The notes beneath the pieces are model-generated. The model made no database searches, was not told where the DNA came from, and worked only from the letters and a program-made list of their open reading frames with translations. Source: Phyllobacterium sp. 628 (lineage in GTDB: Bacteria > Pseudomonadota > Alphaproteobacteria > Rhizobiales > Rhizobiaceae). Taken from it: a stretch of DNA of 64,000 nt. Positions within the stretch are counted from its first letter, which is position 1. The number at the start of each line of letters is the position of its first letter. The stretch spans positions 547,709-611,708 of the forward strand of contig NZ_CP050303.1 of NCBI RefSeq assembly GCF_014189505.1. The letters are read 5' to 3'. This document shows positions 1-8,529 of this stretch, piece by piece. Position numbers and translations under genes: made by a program.

Positions 1-191
1 ACGGCCATCTGCGCCCGCGAGATCTTCGCGTTGCGGCACCGGATGCTGCCAAAATATTGCTGACCAATGTCTATGGCTGGTTTGAGCGTGTCGACCGTGG
101 TGTCTACGCAATCACTGAACTTGGTATGGAAGCACTCAAGCGGTGGCCACCCCTACAGGCAGACATCAGCCCGCCCGCCATTGAAGAATGA
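1..191 (+). CDS. DUF2161 family protein, C-terminal end (partial)
   Basis: This open frame enters from the left edge and ends at TGA 189-191, so only about 62 C-terminal residues are visible. They contain YGWFERVDRGVYAITELG, which resembles the conserved tail of the DUF2161 family (putative PD-(D/E)XK-type phosphodiesterases of alphaproteobacteria), where an NVYGWFER-type motif and an LT..G..AL helix close the protein. The nuclease-like core would lie outside the window, so activity cannot be judged. It converges with the AraC gene, which ends only 9 bases downstream. Family assignment rests on memory of this C-terminal motif. Confidence 0.65.
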   Translation, partial: GHLRPRDLRVAAPDAAKILLTNVYGWFERVDRGVYAITELGMEALKRWPPLQADISPPAIEE

Positions 192-200
192 TGGGTCGCA

Positions 201-1091
201 TTACATCTTTTCCACCCGGTGCGTTGCCGCAAGTTTCCTGTAGCTGGATGGGGTCAATCCGCACTCCCGTTTGAAATGACGGTTGAAGTTGGAGATGTTC
301 TTGTAGCCGACATTGAAACAGATCGACGTAATCGGTTCGCTCTGTTCGTTGATCATGTTACAGGCGCGGCCAATGCGCAGCTTGTGAACGTAATCGATGA
401 AATTCTTGCCCGTCGTTTTCTTGAAATAGCGTGAGAAGGTCGAGGGAGCCATTTCCGCTAGTTCTGCAGCCACCGACATTCTCACATCATCATGGATATT
501 GCCGAGAATATAGGCCGTGACCCGCTGCATGATCGCCGCGCTGCTGGCATCGAGATTGGGTGCATAATCATGACTGGAGAGGATGATTTTCTCGTCGGTT
601 TCGGCCATCAGCGAGATGAGTTCAAAGAACAGCGCCAAACGCTGCAACCCTTGTACCTTTCCAATTCGGTGCATCAGGTCAACGCCCTGCTCCTCGGCAC
701 TGCCGTAGAATTGCAATCCGCGCAGCGCCTGATCCAAAAGAACTCGGGGCGCCGTCATTTCCGGCATGATGTCTGCGGCACGGGCAAAGATTCGCGGATC
801 GAATTGAAGCACCATATCGCGGCCCAACAGCGTTTCGCTACCGAAATTTGTGCTGACCCATTCATGCGGGAGATTGGAGCCGATGAGGCACAAATTCCCG
901 GGCTGAAAATCGCCGATATGGTCGCCGACGAACGCTGTTCCGCTGGATTGGGTAATCAGATGGATTTCATATTCGGGGTGATAGTTCCAGCAGGCCAGCC
1001 GATAGGGATAGTCGTGCGTGAACCACCGGAATGAATGTCCGGGATCACACAGAATATGTTCCAGTTCGGCACTTTTTGCCGCTCCTATCAC
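201..1091 (-). CDS. AraC family transcriptional regulator with cupin-like N-terminus
   Basis: DNA-binding regulator of about 296 residues. The N-terminal part (HPEYEIHLI, then GDFQPGNLCLIGSNLPHEW) has the cupin-like pattern of sugar-sensing AraC proteins. The C-terminal ~100 residues carry two helix-turn-helix units, ending in the family signature region with GYKNISNFNRHFKRECGLTP. I start it at GTG 1091-1089 because GGAGG lies about 6 bases upstream; an in-frame ATG at 1124 would overlap the upstream ATPase gene. It is the last gene of a minus-strand sugar/polyol transport operon (1111-6299), so it probably controls that operon in response to the transported substrate. The ligand is not deducible. 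Confidence 0.85.
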   Translation of the reverse strand: MIGAAKSAELEHILCDPGHSFRWFTHDYPYRLACWNYHPEYEIHLITQSSGTAFVGDHIGDFQPGNLCLIGSNLPHEWVSTNFGSETLLGRDMVLQFDPRIFARAADIMPEMTAPRVLLDQALRGLQFYGSAEEQGVDLMHRIGKVQGLQRLALFFELISLMAETDEKIILSSHDYAPNLDASSAAIMQRVTAYILGNIHDDVRMSVAAELAEMAPSTFSRYFKKTTGKNFIDYVHKLRIGRACNMINEQSEPITSICFNVGYKNISNFNRHFKRECGLTPSSYRKLAATHRVEKM

Positions 1092-1110
1092 GCCCTTTCC
1101 TCCCTCACCC

Positions 1111-2205
1111 TCAGGCCAGCGCACGGATCAATGTCAGCTGGCTCTCCCGGTCAAAGATATGAATATGCTTTTCATTGACCGTCAACCGGCAAGACTGCTT
1201 GACTTGCGGAGACGTACTGGCATCCAGCAGCGCACCGATCTCCACCGTCCCGAGGGCAAAATTGACCAGCGTCTCATTCCCCAGATACTCGATGAGATCG
1301 ACGACGCCTGCAATAATATTAATATCGCTGTTTTCGCCTGCAGGTTCCAGATGCGCAGGCCGGATACCGACTGTAACCGTTTGTCCGTCCCGCAGATCAT
1401 ACCGGTCCTTTTGCACCGTAAGCCGCGTTTCGCCACTTGTCAGAATGAAATTCCCGCCCTCCGATGAAACAACCATATCAATGAAATTCATCGAGGGCGT
1501 CCCAATGAAACTGGCAACAAATTTGGTGCGCGGATTCTCGTAGATTTCCTTCGGGGTGCCCAATTGTTCGATGCGCCCGTCTTTCAGAAGCACGATACGG
1601 TCCGCCAGCGTCATCGCCTCCAACTGATCATGCGTTACATAGACGGTTGTCGTCTTCAAGGATTGGTGCAAACGGGCAATTTCCACACGCATGTGGTTGC
1701 GCAACTTGGCATCAAGGTTGGACAGCGGTTCGTCGAACAGAAAAACCGCAGGTGTCTTGATCATGGCGCGGGCAATGGCCACCCGCTGCTGCTGACCACC
1801 CGATAGGGCTGCCGGTTTGCGTCCGAGATAAGTTTCGAGACCAAGCATTGAGGCGACGTCCCTCACCCGGCGATCGATTTCTGCTTTGGCAACCCTCAGG
1901 CGCTTGAGACCAAACGCAATATTATCAAAAACAGTCATATGCGGATAAAGCGCGTAGTTCTGAAACACCATGGCAATATCGCGGTCACGCGGCGGCAGAT
2001 CGTTCACAACCTTACCGGCAATGCTGAGTTCACCATCGGAGATTTCCTCCAAGCCGGCCAGCATGCGCAGGATGGTGGATTTTCCGCAACCGGAAGGCCC
2101 GAGGAAGACCACGAACTCGTTTTCCCGTACGGAAAGATCAAATTTGTGCACGACCTGATGATTGCCGTAGCGCTTGGTTATTTCCTTGCAAACGATCGCA
2201 GCCAT
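1111..2205 (-). CDS. ugpC: Sugar ABC transporter ATP-binding protein, UgpC/MalK type
   Basis: ATPase subunit (364 aa) of a CUT1-class carbohydrate importer, acting on the cytoplasmic face. Walker A GPSGCGKST is at residues 36-44, followed by the LSGGQQQR signature, Walker B with FLFDEPLSNLDA, the switch histidine in THDQLEAM, and a C-terminal ~110-residue TOBE regulatory domain typical of MalK/UgpC. The start ATG shares one base with the stop of the upstream dehydrogenase gene (TGATG), implying translational coupling. With the permeases at 3257-4932 and binding protein at 5034-6299 it makes a complete importer. The symbol reflects family naming only; glycerol-3-phosphate specificity is not claimed. 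Confidence 0.9.
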   Translation of the reverse strand: MAAIVCKEITKRYGNHQVVHKFDLSVRENEFVVFLGPSGCGKSTILRMLAGLEEISDGELSIAGKVVNDLPPRDRDIAMVFQNYALYPHMTVFDNIAFGLKRLRVAKAEIDRRVRDVASMLGLETYLGRKPAALSGGQQQRVAIARAMIKTPAVFLFDEPLSNLDAKLRNHMRVEIARLHQSLKTTTVYVTHDQLEAMTLADRIVLLKDGRIEQLGTPKEIYENPRTKFVASFIGTPSMNFIDMVVSSEGGNFILTSGETRLTVQKDRYDLRDGQTVTVGIRPAHLEPAGENSDINIIAGVVDLIEYLGNETLVNFALGTVEIGALLDASTSPQVKQSCRLTVNEKHIHIFDRESQLTLIRALA

Positions 2206-3251
2206 CAGCGTGCATCCTTCCCGAGATGTATCTGCAGTTTTATGTCGCGCGGACGTCCTTCTGCCGCCCGTTCAAAGGCCTGCACACTGTCTTTGAACGC
2301 GTATGTTTCCGTGATGAGCGGCTTCAAATTGACCTTTTCCGAGGCAATAAGCGCCAATGCCCTGTCATAGACATTGGCATAGCGGAACACCGTTTCAATC
2401 CGGACCTCTCTCGACTGGGCCGAGACGATATCAAGATTGACCGGTTCCACCGGCATACCGACAAAAACTGCCGTTCCGCCCGGACGGATAAACTCAAAAA
2501 TGCCATTGAATGCGCTTGGATGGCCGCTGGCTTCAAAGACCACATCGACACCCCAATTATCAGTATGGCCGGCAACAAAAGCACCCAGATTGTCTTCGCG
2601 GCTATTGATTGCAACAATGCCGTCGTAAGAGGCAGCAATTCCCAGCTTTTGATCCTGAATATCGGAAATGATGACTTTGCTGCATCCGCCCGCAAGAGCG
2701 GCAAGGGCAACCATGATGCCGATTGGCCCTGCACCGATGACCAGGGCAACATCACCAGGTGTCACCCGCGCTTTGGTCACGGCCTGCATGCCAACGGCAA
2801 AAGGCTCGATCATCGCACCTTCGGCGAAGCTGACATTATCCGGCAGTTTGAATGTCAAATTGGCGGGGTGAATGACGAATGGTGTGAGGCAGCCATGCAC
2901 GGGCGGCGTGGCCCAGAACACCACGTCCGGATCGAGGTTGTAAAGGCCGAGCCGGGTCGCGCGCGACTTGTCGTTGGCTATTCCAGGTTCCATGCAAACG
3001 CGGTCACCCGGCTTGAGATGACGCACATTCGTGCCGGTTTCAACGACCGTGCCGGATGCTTCATGCCCCAGCACCATCGGCCGTTTCACAACGTACGGTC
3101 CGATGCGACCGTGGGTATAATAGTGCACGTCGCTGCCACAAATACCGACGGTTTCAATGGCGATCTTTACGTCATCTGGACCCAGATCGAGCGGAAGTTC
3201 GATGTCACGCAGCGATAGATGGCGGGTCTTTTCCAGAACAAGAGCCTTCAT
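2205..3251 (-). CDS. Zinc-dependent polyol dehydrogenase, xylitol/L-iditol (sorbitol) dehydrogenase type
   Basis: Medium-chain dehydrogenase/reductase of 348 aa, predicted to oxidise a sugar alcohol to the ketose with NAD+. Catalytic-zinc residues lie in GICGSDVHYYTHG and GHEASG; the Rossmann nucleotide site is VIGAGPIG. The lobe between GDRV and the YNL motif has no cysteine cluster, so a structural zinc is probably absent, as in vertebrate sorbitol dehydrogenase. The frame is open further upstream, but the start at 3251 follows an AGGACTAAGGGG stretch and gives the canonical MKALVLEKTRHLSLRD start. It sits inside the carbohydrate ABC operon, 5 bases after a permease gene, suggesting that the importer takes up a polyol that this enzyme then oxidises. 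Confidence 0.87.
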   Translation of the reverse strand: MKALVLEKTRHLSLRDIELPLDLGPDDVKIAIETVGICGSDVHYYTHGRIGPYVVKRPMVLGHEASGTVVETGTNVRHLKPGDRVCMEPGIANDKSRATRLGLYNLDPDVVFWATPPVHGCLTPFVIHPANLTFKLPDNVSFAEGAMIEPFAVGMQAVTKARVTPGDVALVIGAGPIGIMVALAALAGGCSKVIISDIQDQKLGIAASYDGIVAINSREDNLGAFVAGHTDNWGVDVVFEASGHPSAFNGIFEFIRPGGTAVFVGMPVEPVNLDIVSAQSREVRIETVFRYANVYDRALALIASEKVNLKPLITETYAFKDSVQAFERAAEGRPRDIKLQIHLGKDAR

Positions 3252-3256
3252 GCCCC

Positions 3257-4090
3257 TTAGTCCTTTTTCTTGAGTGCTGAATTGATGAACCCGCTCATGA
3301 CCCCTACGAAAATCAGGGGCGGCAAGGAAAGGACAATGACCGAAGCATTGAGAATGCCCCATGGCACATTGCGTCCAAGCAGGGTGAATTCCGAGGCGAT
3401 GATCGGCAGGGTCTTGGCATCGGATGTGGTGAGCATCAGCGCGATGAGAAATTCATTCCATACGAGAATGAAGCTGAAGATCACTGCACCGATCAACGAC
3501 TTTGCGGCGACGGGAAGAGCCACTTTGAAGAATACGGCATAGGGACCGTAGCCATCGACAATCGCAGCCTCCTCGATCTCCCTTGGTACGCGGCTGAAAG
3601 CCGGAATTGAGAGCCAGATGATCGTCGACATGGTGAGAAGCGTATAGGTGATGATCAACGCGGTTTTGGTGTCGTAAAGACCCAAATCCAGCCAGGTGGC
3701 GATAAGCGGTATCGCAACCGCCACAGGCGGCAGGAAACGCAGCGACAGGACAAAGAACTGGATATCGTCGGAAAAGCGGTTGGGATAACGCGCAACCGCA
3801 TAGGCCGCAGGTATGCCAAGCGCTGCCCCGATCAAGACTGACGAACCCGCAATGACAATCGAATTGATCAGCCCATGCTGGACGTTTTCACGTCCCAACA
3901 CATAGATGTAATTGTCGAGCGTTGGCGTGAAGAAAAACTTGGGCGTCGTCGAAACGATATCGACCAGCTGCTTGAACGAATTCAGGAACACCCAGAAAAT
4001 CGGGAAAACGGCGATGATAACGAGGCCCGCGAGCACGAGCTTCGACACCGGTGATTTTGACTTTACTGCCATTTGCGCACCCATTTCCAC
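3257..4090 (-). CDS. Carbohydrate ABC transporter permease, MalG type
   Basis: Inner-membrane permease of 277 aa with about six hydrophobic helices; the first follows a short basic N-terminus (KSKSPVSKLVLAGLVIIAVF). The cytoplasmic EAA loop that docks on the ATPase is present (EEAAIVDGYGPYAVFFKVALP), matching the second permease of CUT1 importers. The gene overlaps the end of the upstream permease gene by 28 bases. The start is ambiguous: ATG 4090 and an internal ATG at 4072 are both possible and neither has a strong Shine-Dalgarno sequence. It forms the channel together with the 4063-4932 product. Confidence 0.9.
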   Translation of the reverse strand: MEMGAQMAVKSKSPVSKLVLAGLVIIAVFPIFWVFLNSFKQLVDIVSTTPKFFFTPTLDNYIYVLGRENVQHGLINSIVIAGSSVLIGAALGIPAAYAVARYPNRFSDDIQFFVLSLRFLPPVAVAIPLIATWLDLGLYDTKTALIITYTLLTMSTIIWLSIPAFSRVPREIEEAAIVDGYGPYAVFFKVALPVAAKSLIGAVIFSFILVWNEFLIALMLTTSDAKTLPIIASEFTLLGRNVPWGILNASVIVLSLPPLIFVGVMSGFINSALKKKD

Positions 4091-4932
4091 AGAATGGTGA
4101 AAGCAATGATCGTGGCCAGCATCATCAGCACGGCCATGCTGGAGGCGTAGGAGATCTTGCCCGCTTCAACAAAGCCTTGCGAAAAGGCGTACATGTCGAG
4201 TGTTTCCGTCGCGATACCCGGGCCGCCACGGGTCATGACATAGATAAGATCAAAAGCTCGCAGTGACTCGACCATCTTGACGAAGACAAGACTGATCAAC
4301 GGCGCGGCAAGCATGGGAATGCCAATGTAAAAATGCACTTCCCAGGTCTTCGCATTGTCGAGCCGCGCGGCTTCAAACGGCTGCGGTGGCAGCGTTTCCA
4401 GCAGTTTCAGAATGATCACTGAAAAGAAGAGTCCCCACTGCCACACATCGACAACCGCAACCGATGCCAGTGCGGTTGCAGGCAAAGACAGAAAATCAAT
4501 GGGTGCGCCGGTCAATAGTTTGATGGGATAATTGATCAGGCCAAACAGCGGATTGAACATGAATTTCCACACAAATGCCGCTGATACACGCGGCAGCATC
4601 ACCGGAATAATGAACAGGATGGAGATGAGTCTCCGCATGCGCGGTGAAGCTCTCTCGAAGAGGAAAATCGCCAGCAACACTGCAACCAGCATAGTGGCTG
4701 TGACCGTCACCACTTCCCAGATCAGCGATATCCATATGGCGTTGATGAAACGCCGGTCGCCGAACAGATCGATGAAGTTGGCCAACCAGACATAGCTGCT
4801 GTTCGGGAAACTCAATTCCCGGTTTTGCAAGGCGATGTTCACCGCAGCGATTGTCGGCACAAACGCCAATATGGCGAGCACGATCAGGGGCGGTATGAGA
4901 AAAACCGCAGGAAGACTTGTTTTCCGTTTCAT
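4063..4932 (-). CDS. Carbohydrate ABC transporter permease, MalF type
   Basis: Inner-membrane permease of 289 aa, the partner of the 3257-4090 product. It has about six transmembrane helices starting with a hydrophobic segment rich in L, I and A, and an EAA-type loop reading PFEAARLDNAKTWEVHFYIG near residue 190. The size fits the shorter MalF/UgpA-like permeases that lack the large periplasmic loop of E. coli MalF. It lies downstream of the solute-binding protein gene, separated by 101 bases that hold a strong hairpin (4970-5005), an arrangement that usually gives more binding protein than membrane subunits. Confidence 0.9.
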   Translation of the reverse strand: MKRKTSLPAVFLIPPLIVLAILAFVPTIAAVNIALQNRELSFPNSSYVWLANFIDLFGDRRFINAIWISLIWEVVTVTATMLVAVLLAIFLFERASPRMRRLISILFIIPVMLPRVSAAFVWKFMFNPLFGLINYPIKLLTGAPIDFLSLPATALASVAVVDVWQWGLFFSVIILKLLETLPPQPFEAARLDNAKTWEVHFYIGIPMLAAPLISLVFVKMVESLRAFDLIYVMTRGGPGIATETLDMYAFSQGFVEAGKISYASSMAVLMMLATIIAFTILWKWVRKWQ

Positions 4933-4969
4933 TCCGGCATTCCAAAATTTTGAACAGGGGCTTAAAAGT

Positions 4970-5005
4970 CTGGGGCTTCACACAAGGGGTGAAGTGAAGC
5001 CCCAG
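4970..5005 (-). terminator. Intercistronic hairpin between binding-protein and permease genes
   Basis: A perfect 12-base inverted repeat, CTGGGGCTTCAC and GTGAAGCCCCAG, with a 12-base loop. It lies in the 101-base gap downstream of the solute-binding-protein stop (5034) and upstream of the permease start (4932). No T-run follows, so it is more likely a 3'-end stabiliser or partial attenuator within the operon than a full terminator. Hairpins at this place are common in binding-protein-dependent transport operons. Confidence 0.75.
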
Positions 5006-5033
5006 TCGACGCGACGGGAAGGGATTGTTCGGA

Positions 5034-6299
5034 TCAGCGCCGCGCGATCAGCTTGTTGGCGTAGGCTTCAAGTTCATCGAGTCCGCCCTTGACGTCGGTA
5101 CGCGTGCCGGTGATGAGCTCTTCAAGAATGATGCCCCAGCGGTCGCCAAGGTCAGGCCAGTCGGCATTGACCCAGAAATTGACATCGGTGTATTGCGCGG
5201 TCTCGTTCAGGGCATTGCCAATTTCAGCGCCGTACTTCTTTTTGAACGCATCGCTATTGATGACACTGGTGCGGTTGATGTCACCAAAAATGCCCTGCTC
5301 CAGCCGGCGCTCTTCATTCTGCTTGGATGTTGCCCAGGCAATGAAAGCCCCGGCGCACTTCTTCGCTGCATCGTCAGCATTGGCCTTTGCCCCGATTGCA
5401 AGGCCATGGCCGTAGCCGCCGCCAACCAGCGGACGCGGCGGCACGGTATAACCGACCTTGCCCGCAACAGACGATTGCTTAGGATCTTCCGTCTGTCCCG
5501 CTAGCGGGCTCGACTCGATGATCATGGCCACGTTGCCGGAATTGAATGCTTCCGTAACCTCGGTCCAGCTGCCGGTCTGTGTGCCGGGCGCCGAATATTT
5601 GAACAGCCGCAGATATGTCTCCGTGGCTTTCATGGCGGCATCAGAGTTGAATGCGGGTTTGCCATCGACAAACCATTGTCCGCCGAACGCCTTGAAATAG
5701 GTCATCCAGCGCCAGACGTTGGCTCCCGACCCGCGCCCGCCGCGCAGAGCGGTTCCGTAGAAGCCTTTGGCCGGATCGTTCAACTTGGCGAGAGCGGCTT
5801 CATATTCTTCCAAAGTCTTGGGCGGGGTTATCCCAGCTTTTTCCAGAACATCCTTGCGATAATAGAGCAGGTCGCCGCCACCTTGAATGGGGGCGAAATA
5901 GGCAACGCCATTGTAGCTCGCTACCTTTTTGCGGCCCGCGTCAAAATCATCATAGTTGGCATCTGCGGGGTAATAATCGAGCAGCGGCACAATCCACTTC
6001 GACTCCGCAAACAGCGCGACATTGGCTTCATCGATGTAATAGACATTATACTTGCCGGTCGTTGCGGCTTCAGCGCGTGACTTGGCGCGACGATCGTTTT
6101 CGTTGAGATAGTCAAACTCAAACGATGCACCCGAAAGTTTCTTGAACTCGTCCTTGTAACTTTCAAGGAGGGTGAGACTATCACGTGGCTGTGCCAAAAC
6201 CCGAACGGTACTGGTGCAGATTTGTGCGTTGGCAATATTTGCAAAAACAAGCAGGCTGGCGCCGCCCAACAGGGCAACACAATAAGACTTCCGTAACAT
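5034..6299 (-). CDS. Extracellular solute-binding protein family 1, carbohydrate ABC transporter
   Basis: Periplasmic substrate-capturing protein of 421 aa. The N-terminus MLRKSYCVALLGGASLLVFA, followed by an ANA-type cleavage site near residue 26, is a classical Sec signal peptide. The mature part has the family 1 fold pattern: an opening TVRVLAQ strand, then DVLEKAGITPPKTLEEYEAA and a Gly-rich GGYGHGLAIG hinge region. It is the first gene of the minus-strand sugar/polyol operon; the 284-base region upstream (6300-6583) should hold the operon promoter. The co-transcribed dehydrogenase suggests a polyol substrate, but that is inference. Confidence 0.9.
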   Translation of the reverse strand: MLRKSYCVALLGGASLLVFANIANAQICTSTVRVLAQPRDSLTLLESYKDEFKKLSGASFEFDYLNENDRRAKSRAEAATTGKYNVYYIDEANVALFAESKWIVPLLDYYPADANYDDFDAGRKKVASYNGVAYFAPIQGGGDLLYYRKDVLEKAGITPPKTLEEYEAALAKLNDPAKGFYGTALRGGRGSGANVWRWMTYFKAFGGQWFVDGKPAFNSDAAMKATETYLRLFKYSAPGTQTGSWTEVTEAFNSGNVAMIIESSPLAGQTEDPKQSSVAGKVGYTVPPRPLVGGGYGHGLAIGAKANADDAAKKCAGAFIAWATSKQNEERRLEQGIFGDINRTSVINSDAFKKKYGAEIGNALNETAQYTDVNFWVNADWPDLGDRWGIILEELITGTRTDVKGGLDELEAYANKLIARR

Positions 6300-6497
6300 T
6301 GATTATCCTCCCAAAATCCATTTTCCTCAGGATATGGCAGGTGTTTCTCCTCTCACCTGCTCAATCCGGATGCAAAAATTGACAGGGAATACCCAATGCC
6401 GATAGCAGCATATTTTCAAATAACTGATACGAATTTGCAAAATGTCACGACGATTCACCCCTTCTCCGATTGGATTTCCACATAACCAAAAACGCAA

Positions 6498-6524
6498 AGG
6501 CGGCACCCATTGAAGGTGCCGCCT
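6498..6524 (-). terminator. Rho-independent-type terminator after the NitT/TauT-type ABC operon
   Basis: A 10-base perfect inverted repeat, AGGCGGCACC and GGTGCCGCCT, with a 7-base loop, about 60 bases past the stop of the binding-protein gene at 6584. On the minus strand it is followed by TTTGCGTTTTTGG, a T-rich tract, as expected for an intrinsic terminator of the minus-strand transcript coming from 9306. Confidence 0.75.
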
Positions 6525-6583
6525 GCCAAATTTGTATTCTGAGAGAGTATCGCGGGAATGAGCCGGATCTCTGCTGAAACGAA

Positions 6584-7606
6584 TTAGCTGCCGTTGCGCG
6601 AATGAAGCTGGGGTATGAACAAGTCGGACCACGTCGCAGGCTTTACCTTGATCGTTCCGGCGAGATTCATGAACTCCGCAAATTGCATGACGCCGTTTGG
6701 CGTGGTGGAGAATTGCGAATCCTTGTCATTCAGCATCTGCAGAACTTCCTCGACGGAGACTTTGACTTTTGAGCTCTTGGAGAAAATCTCTGCCGCAGCC
6801 TGCTTGTTACCGGCAATGAATGCGTTTGCCTCATCAAGCGCCGCCAGGAATGCCTCCGTCGTTTTTGGATTGGCATCAACGAACTTCTTGGGCGCAAAGG
6901 TGACGTCCAGCGTGATATTGCCGATAACATCGACAGAATTGACCACACGGTGAACTTTGGGATCCTTCAACTCAAGATAGGAGAACGGCGGCGATGTGAA
7001 ATGCGTGGTGATTTCAGTCTGACCGCTCGTCAATGCCGCAAGAGCCTCCGGATGCGGCAGGCTGACAGTCAACGGATCGAGCTTGGCATAGTTTTCGCGC
7101 CCGAATTCGTGGGCTGCCATCATCTGAAGCACGACTGCCGAAAGCGACGTCTTGATCCCCGGCAAGGCGATCTTGTCCTTGGAAGTCAGGTCCTTCAACG
7201 ATTTGACCTCGGGGTTGTTTGAGTTGAGCCAAAGCGATGTTGCGCTGAGACCGCTGATGCCGACGACCTCAACATTCGGGATACCCTTGGCCTTTGCCCA
7301 CAGCGTGACAAAACCCGGCGCACCGGTCCCGGCAAAATCGAGTGAACCAGCCATCATGGCGTCATTGATGACGTTGCCGCCGTCCAGCATCAGCCAGGTA
7401 ACCTTGAGGTCGCCAAGGCCCGCTTTCGCCGCCTGCTTTTCCAATAGTTTCTGATTTTCCATGACGATGAGCGGCAGATAAAGAATGCCGTATCCTTTGG
7501 AAATTCGCACTTCACTGACTTCGGCCAGTGCTGGCGCGGCAACAGCCGTCAACCCAAGACCGATGCCCAGTACCGCAGTGCATAGTTGTTTCAAGATGTT
7601 CATCAC
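6584..7606 (-). CDS. ABC transporter substrate-binding protein, NitT/TauT (SsuA-like) family
   Basis: Periplasmic binding protein of 340 aa. The signal peptide runs to about residue 28 (hydrophobic core AVLGIGLGLTAVAAP, then ALA before EVSEVRI). The mature protein has the NMT1/SsuA pattern: KGYGILYLPLIVMENQKLLEKQA at the start, then DGGNVINDAMMAGSLDFAGT, the motif in which such proteins recognise the pocket. It is the third gene after the ATPase and permease on the same strand. The family serves nitrate, taurine, alkanesulfonates, thiamine precursors and aromatic sulfonates; no neighbouring enzyme narrows the choice. Confidence 0.88.
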   Translation of the reverse strand: MMNILKQLCTAVLGIGLGLTAVAAPALAEVSEVRISKGYGILYLPLIVMENQKLLEKQAAKAGLGDLKVTWLMLDGGNVINDAMMAGSLDFAGTGAPGFVTLWAKAKGIPNVEVVGISGLSATSLWLNSNNPEVKSLKDLTSKDKIALPGIKTSLSAVVLQMMAAHEFGRENYAKLDPLTVSLPHPEALAALTSGQTEITTHFTSPPFSYLELKDPKVHRVVNSVDVIGNITLDVTFAPKKFVDANPKTTEAFLAALDEANAFIAGNKQAAAEIFSKSSKVKVSVEEVLQMLNDKDSQFSTTPNGVMQFAEFMNLAGTIKVKPATWSDLFIPQLHSRNGS

Positions 7607-7648
7607 ATTCCTCCCTTTATAATATACCGGCTCCCGGCGGTTTCTAAT

Positions 7649-8515
7649 TCAAGCCTGCATTCCCCAACGGCGAATGGTTTTCTTTTCAATCGTGGCAAAG
7701 ATCAGGTTTTCGACGGCAAGACCGATCAGGATGACCGTGAACAGGCCGGCAAAGACATTCGCTGTCTCAAGCTGGTTGCGGTTTTCGAAGATGAACCAGC
7801 CCAGTCCGCCCGAACCCGACGAGACGCCGAATACCAATTCGGCAGCAATCAGCGTGCGCCAGGCAAAAGCCCAGCCGACTTTCAAGCCGGTCAGGATCGA
7901 TGGGAAAGCAGCGGGGATCAGAATGTGCCGGACAAGTGAAAGGCCGCGCAGACCATAATTCAACCCAACCATGCGCATCGTGCTGGACACTGATCGGAAC
8001 CCAGCATGGGTGTTGAGTGCGATGGCCCAAAGAACGGAGTGTACCAGGACAAAGATCACGCTACCCTGACCCAGACCAAACCAGATCAACGCCAATGGCA
8101 GCAAGGCAATGGCGGGCAGCGGATTGAACATCGATGTCAGCGTTTCAAGCAGGTCCGCGCCGATGCGTGAGCCGATGGCGAGGGTCGTCAGAAGTGCCGC
8201 AAGCACTACGCCGATGCCATATCCTATGAACAGCGTCTTCAGCGACGCCAATGTTCTGGCTGGAATGGTGCCATCAGCAATGTTGGAACAGAAAGCAGCA
8301 AACGTCTGAGAAAAACTTGGAAAAAGCAGCGGATTGCCAAGCCACCGGCCGTACAACTCCCAGGCGGCGGCAAGCACAAACAGGATGAAAGCTTTTCGCA
8401 CTGCGCCAATACGGTAAACCCGTTCAAAGGCCGACAATGTCTTCTCGACCTGCAGGAAATCTTTCTTGGAATCGCCACGTACAATTTCGGGGCGCGTATG
8501 GAGAACTTCAGTCAT
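7649..8515 (-). CDS. ABC transporter permease, NitT/TauT (SsuC-like) family
   Basis: Inner-membrane permease of 288 aa with about six transmembrane helices; the first (residues ~44-62) contains FILFVLAAAWELYGRWLGN. The docking loop RMVGLNYGLRGLSLVRHILI is typical of SsuC/TauC. I start it at ATG 8515, which has GGAG at 6-7 bases; an in-frame TTG four codons upstream has no such site. It is sandwiched between the ATPase (8530-9306) and the binding protein (6584-7606), giving a complete three-gene importer. Confidence 0.9.
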   Translation of the reverse strand: MTEVLHTRPEIVRGDSKKDFLQVEKTLSAFERVYRIGAVRKAFILFVLAAAWELYGRWLGNPLLFPSFSQTFAAFCSNIADGTIPARTLASLKTLFIGYGIGVVLAALLTTLAIGSRIGADLLETLTSMFNPLPAIALLPLALIWFGLGQGSVIFVLVHSVLWAIALNTHAGFRSVSSTMRMVGLNYGLRGLSLVRHILIPAAFPSILTGLKVGWAFAWRTLIAAELVFGVSSGSGGLGWFIFENRNQLETANVFAGLFTVILIGLAVENLIFATIEKKTIRRWGMQA

Positions 8516-8529
8516 GGCACACTCCAAAA

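Noticed and set aside
2226..3218. Plus-strand open frame of 330 codons
   Set aside because: Antisense to the polyol dehydrogenase gene, whose motifs are all intact.
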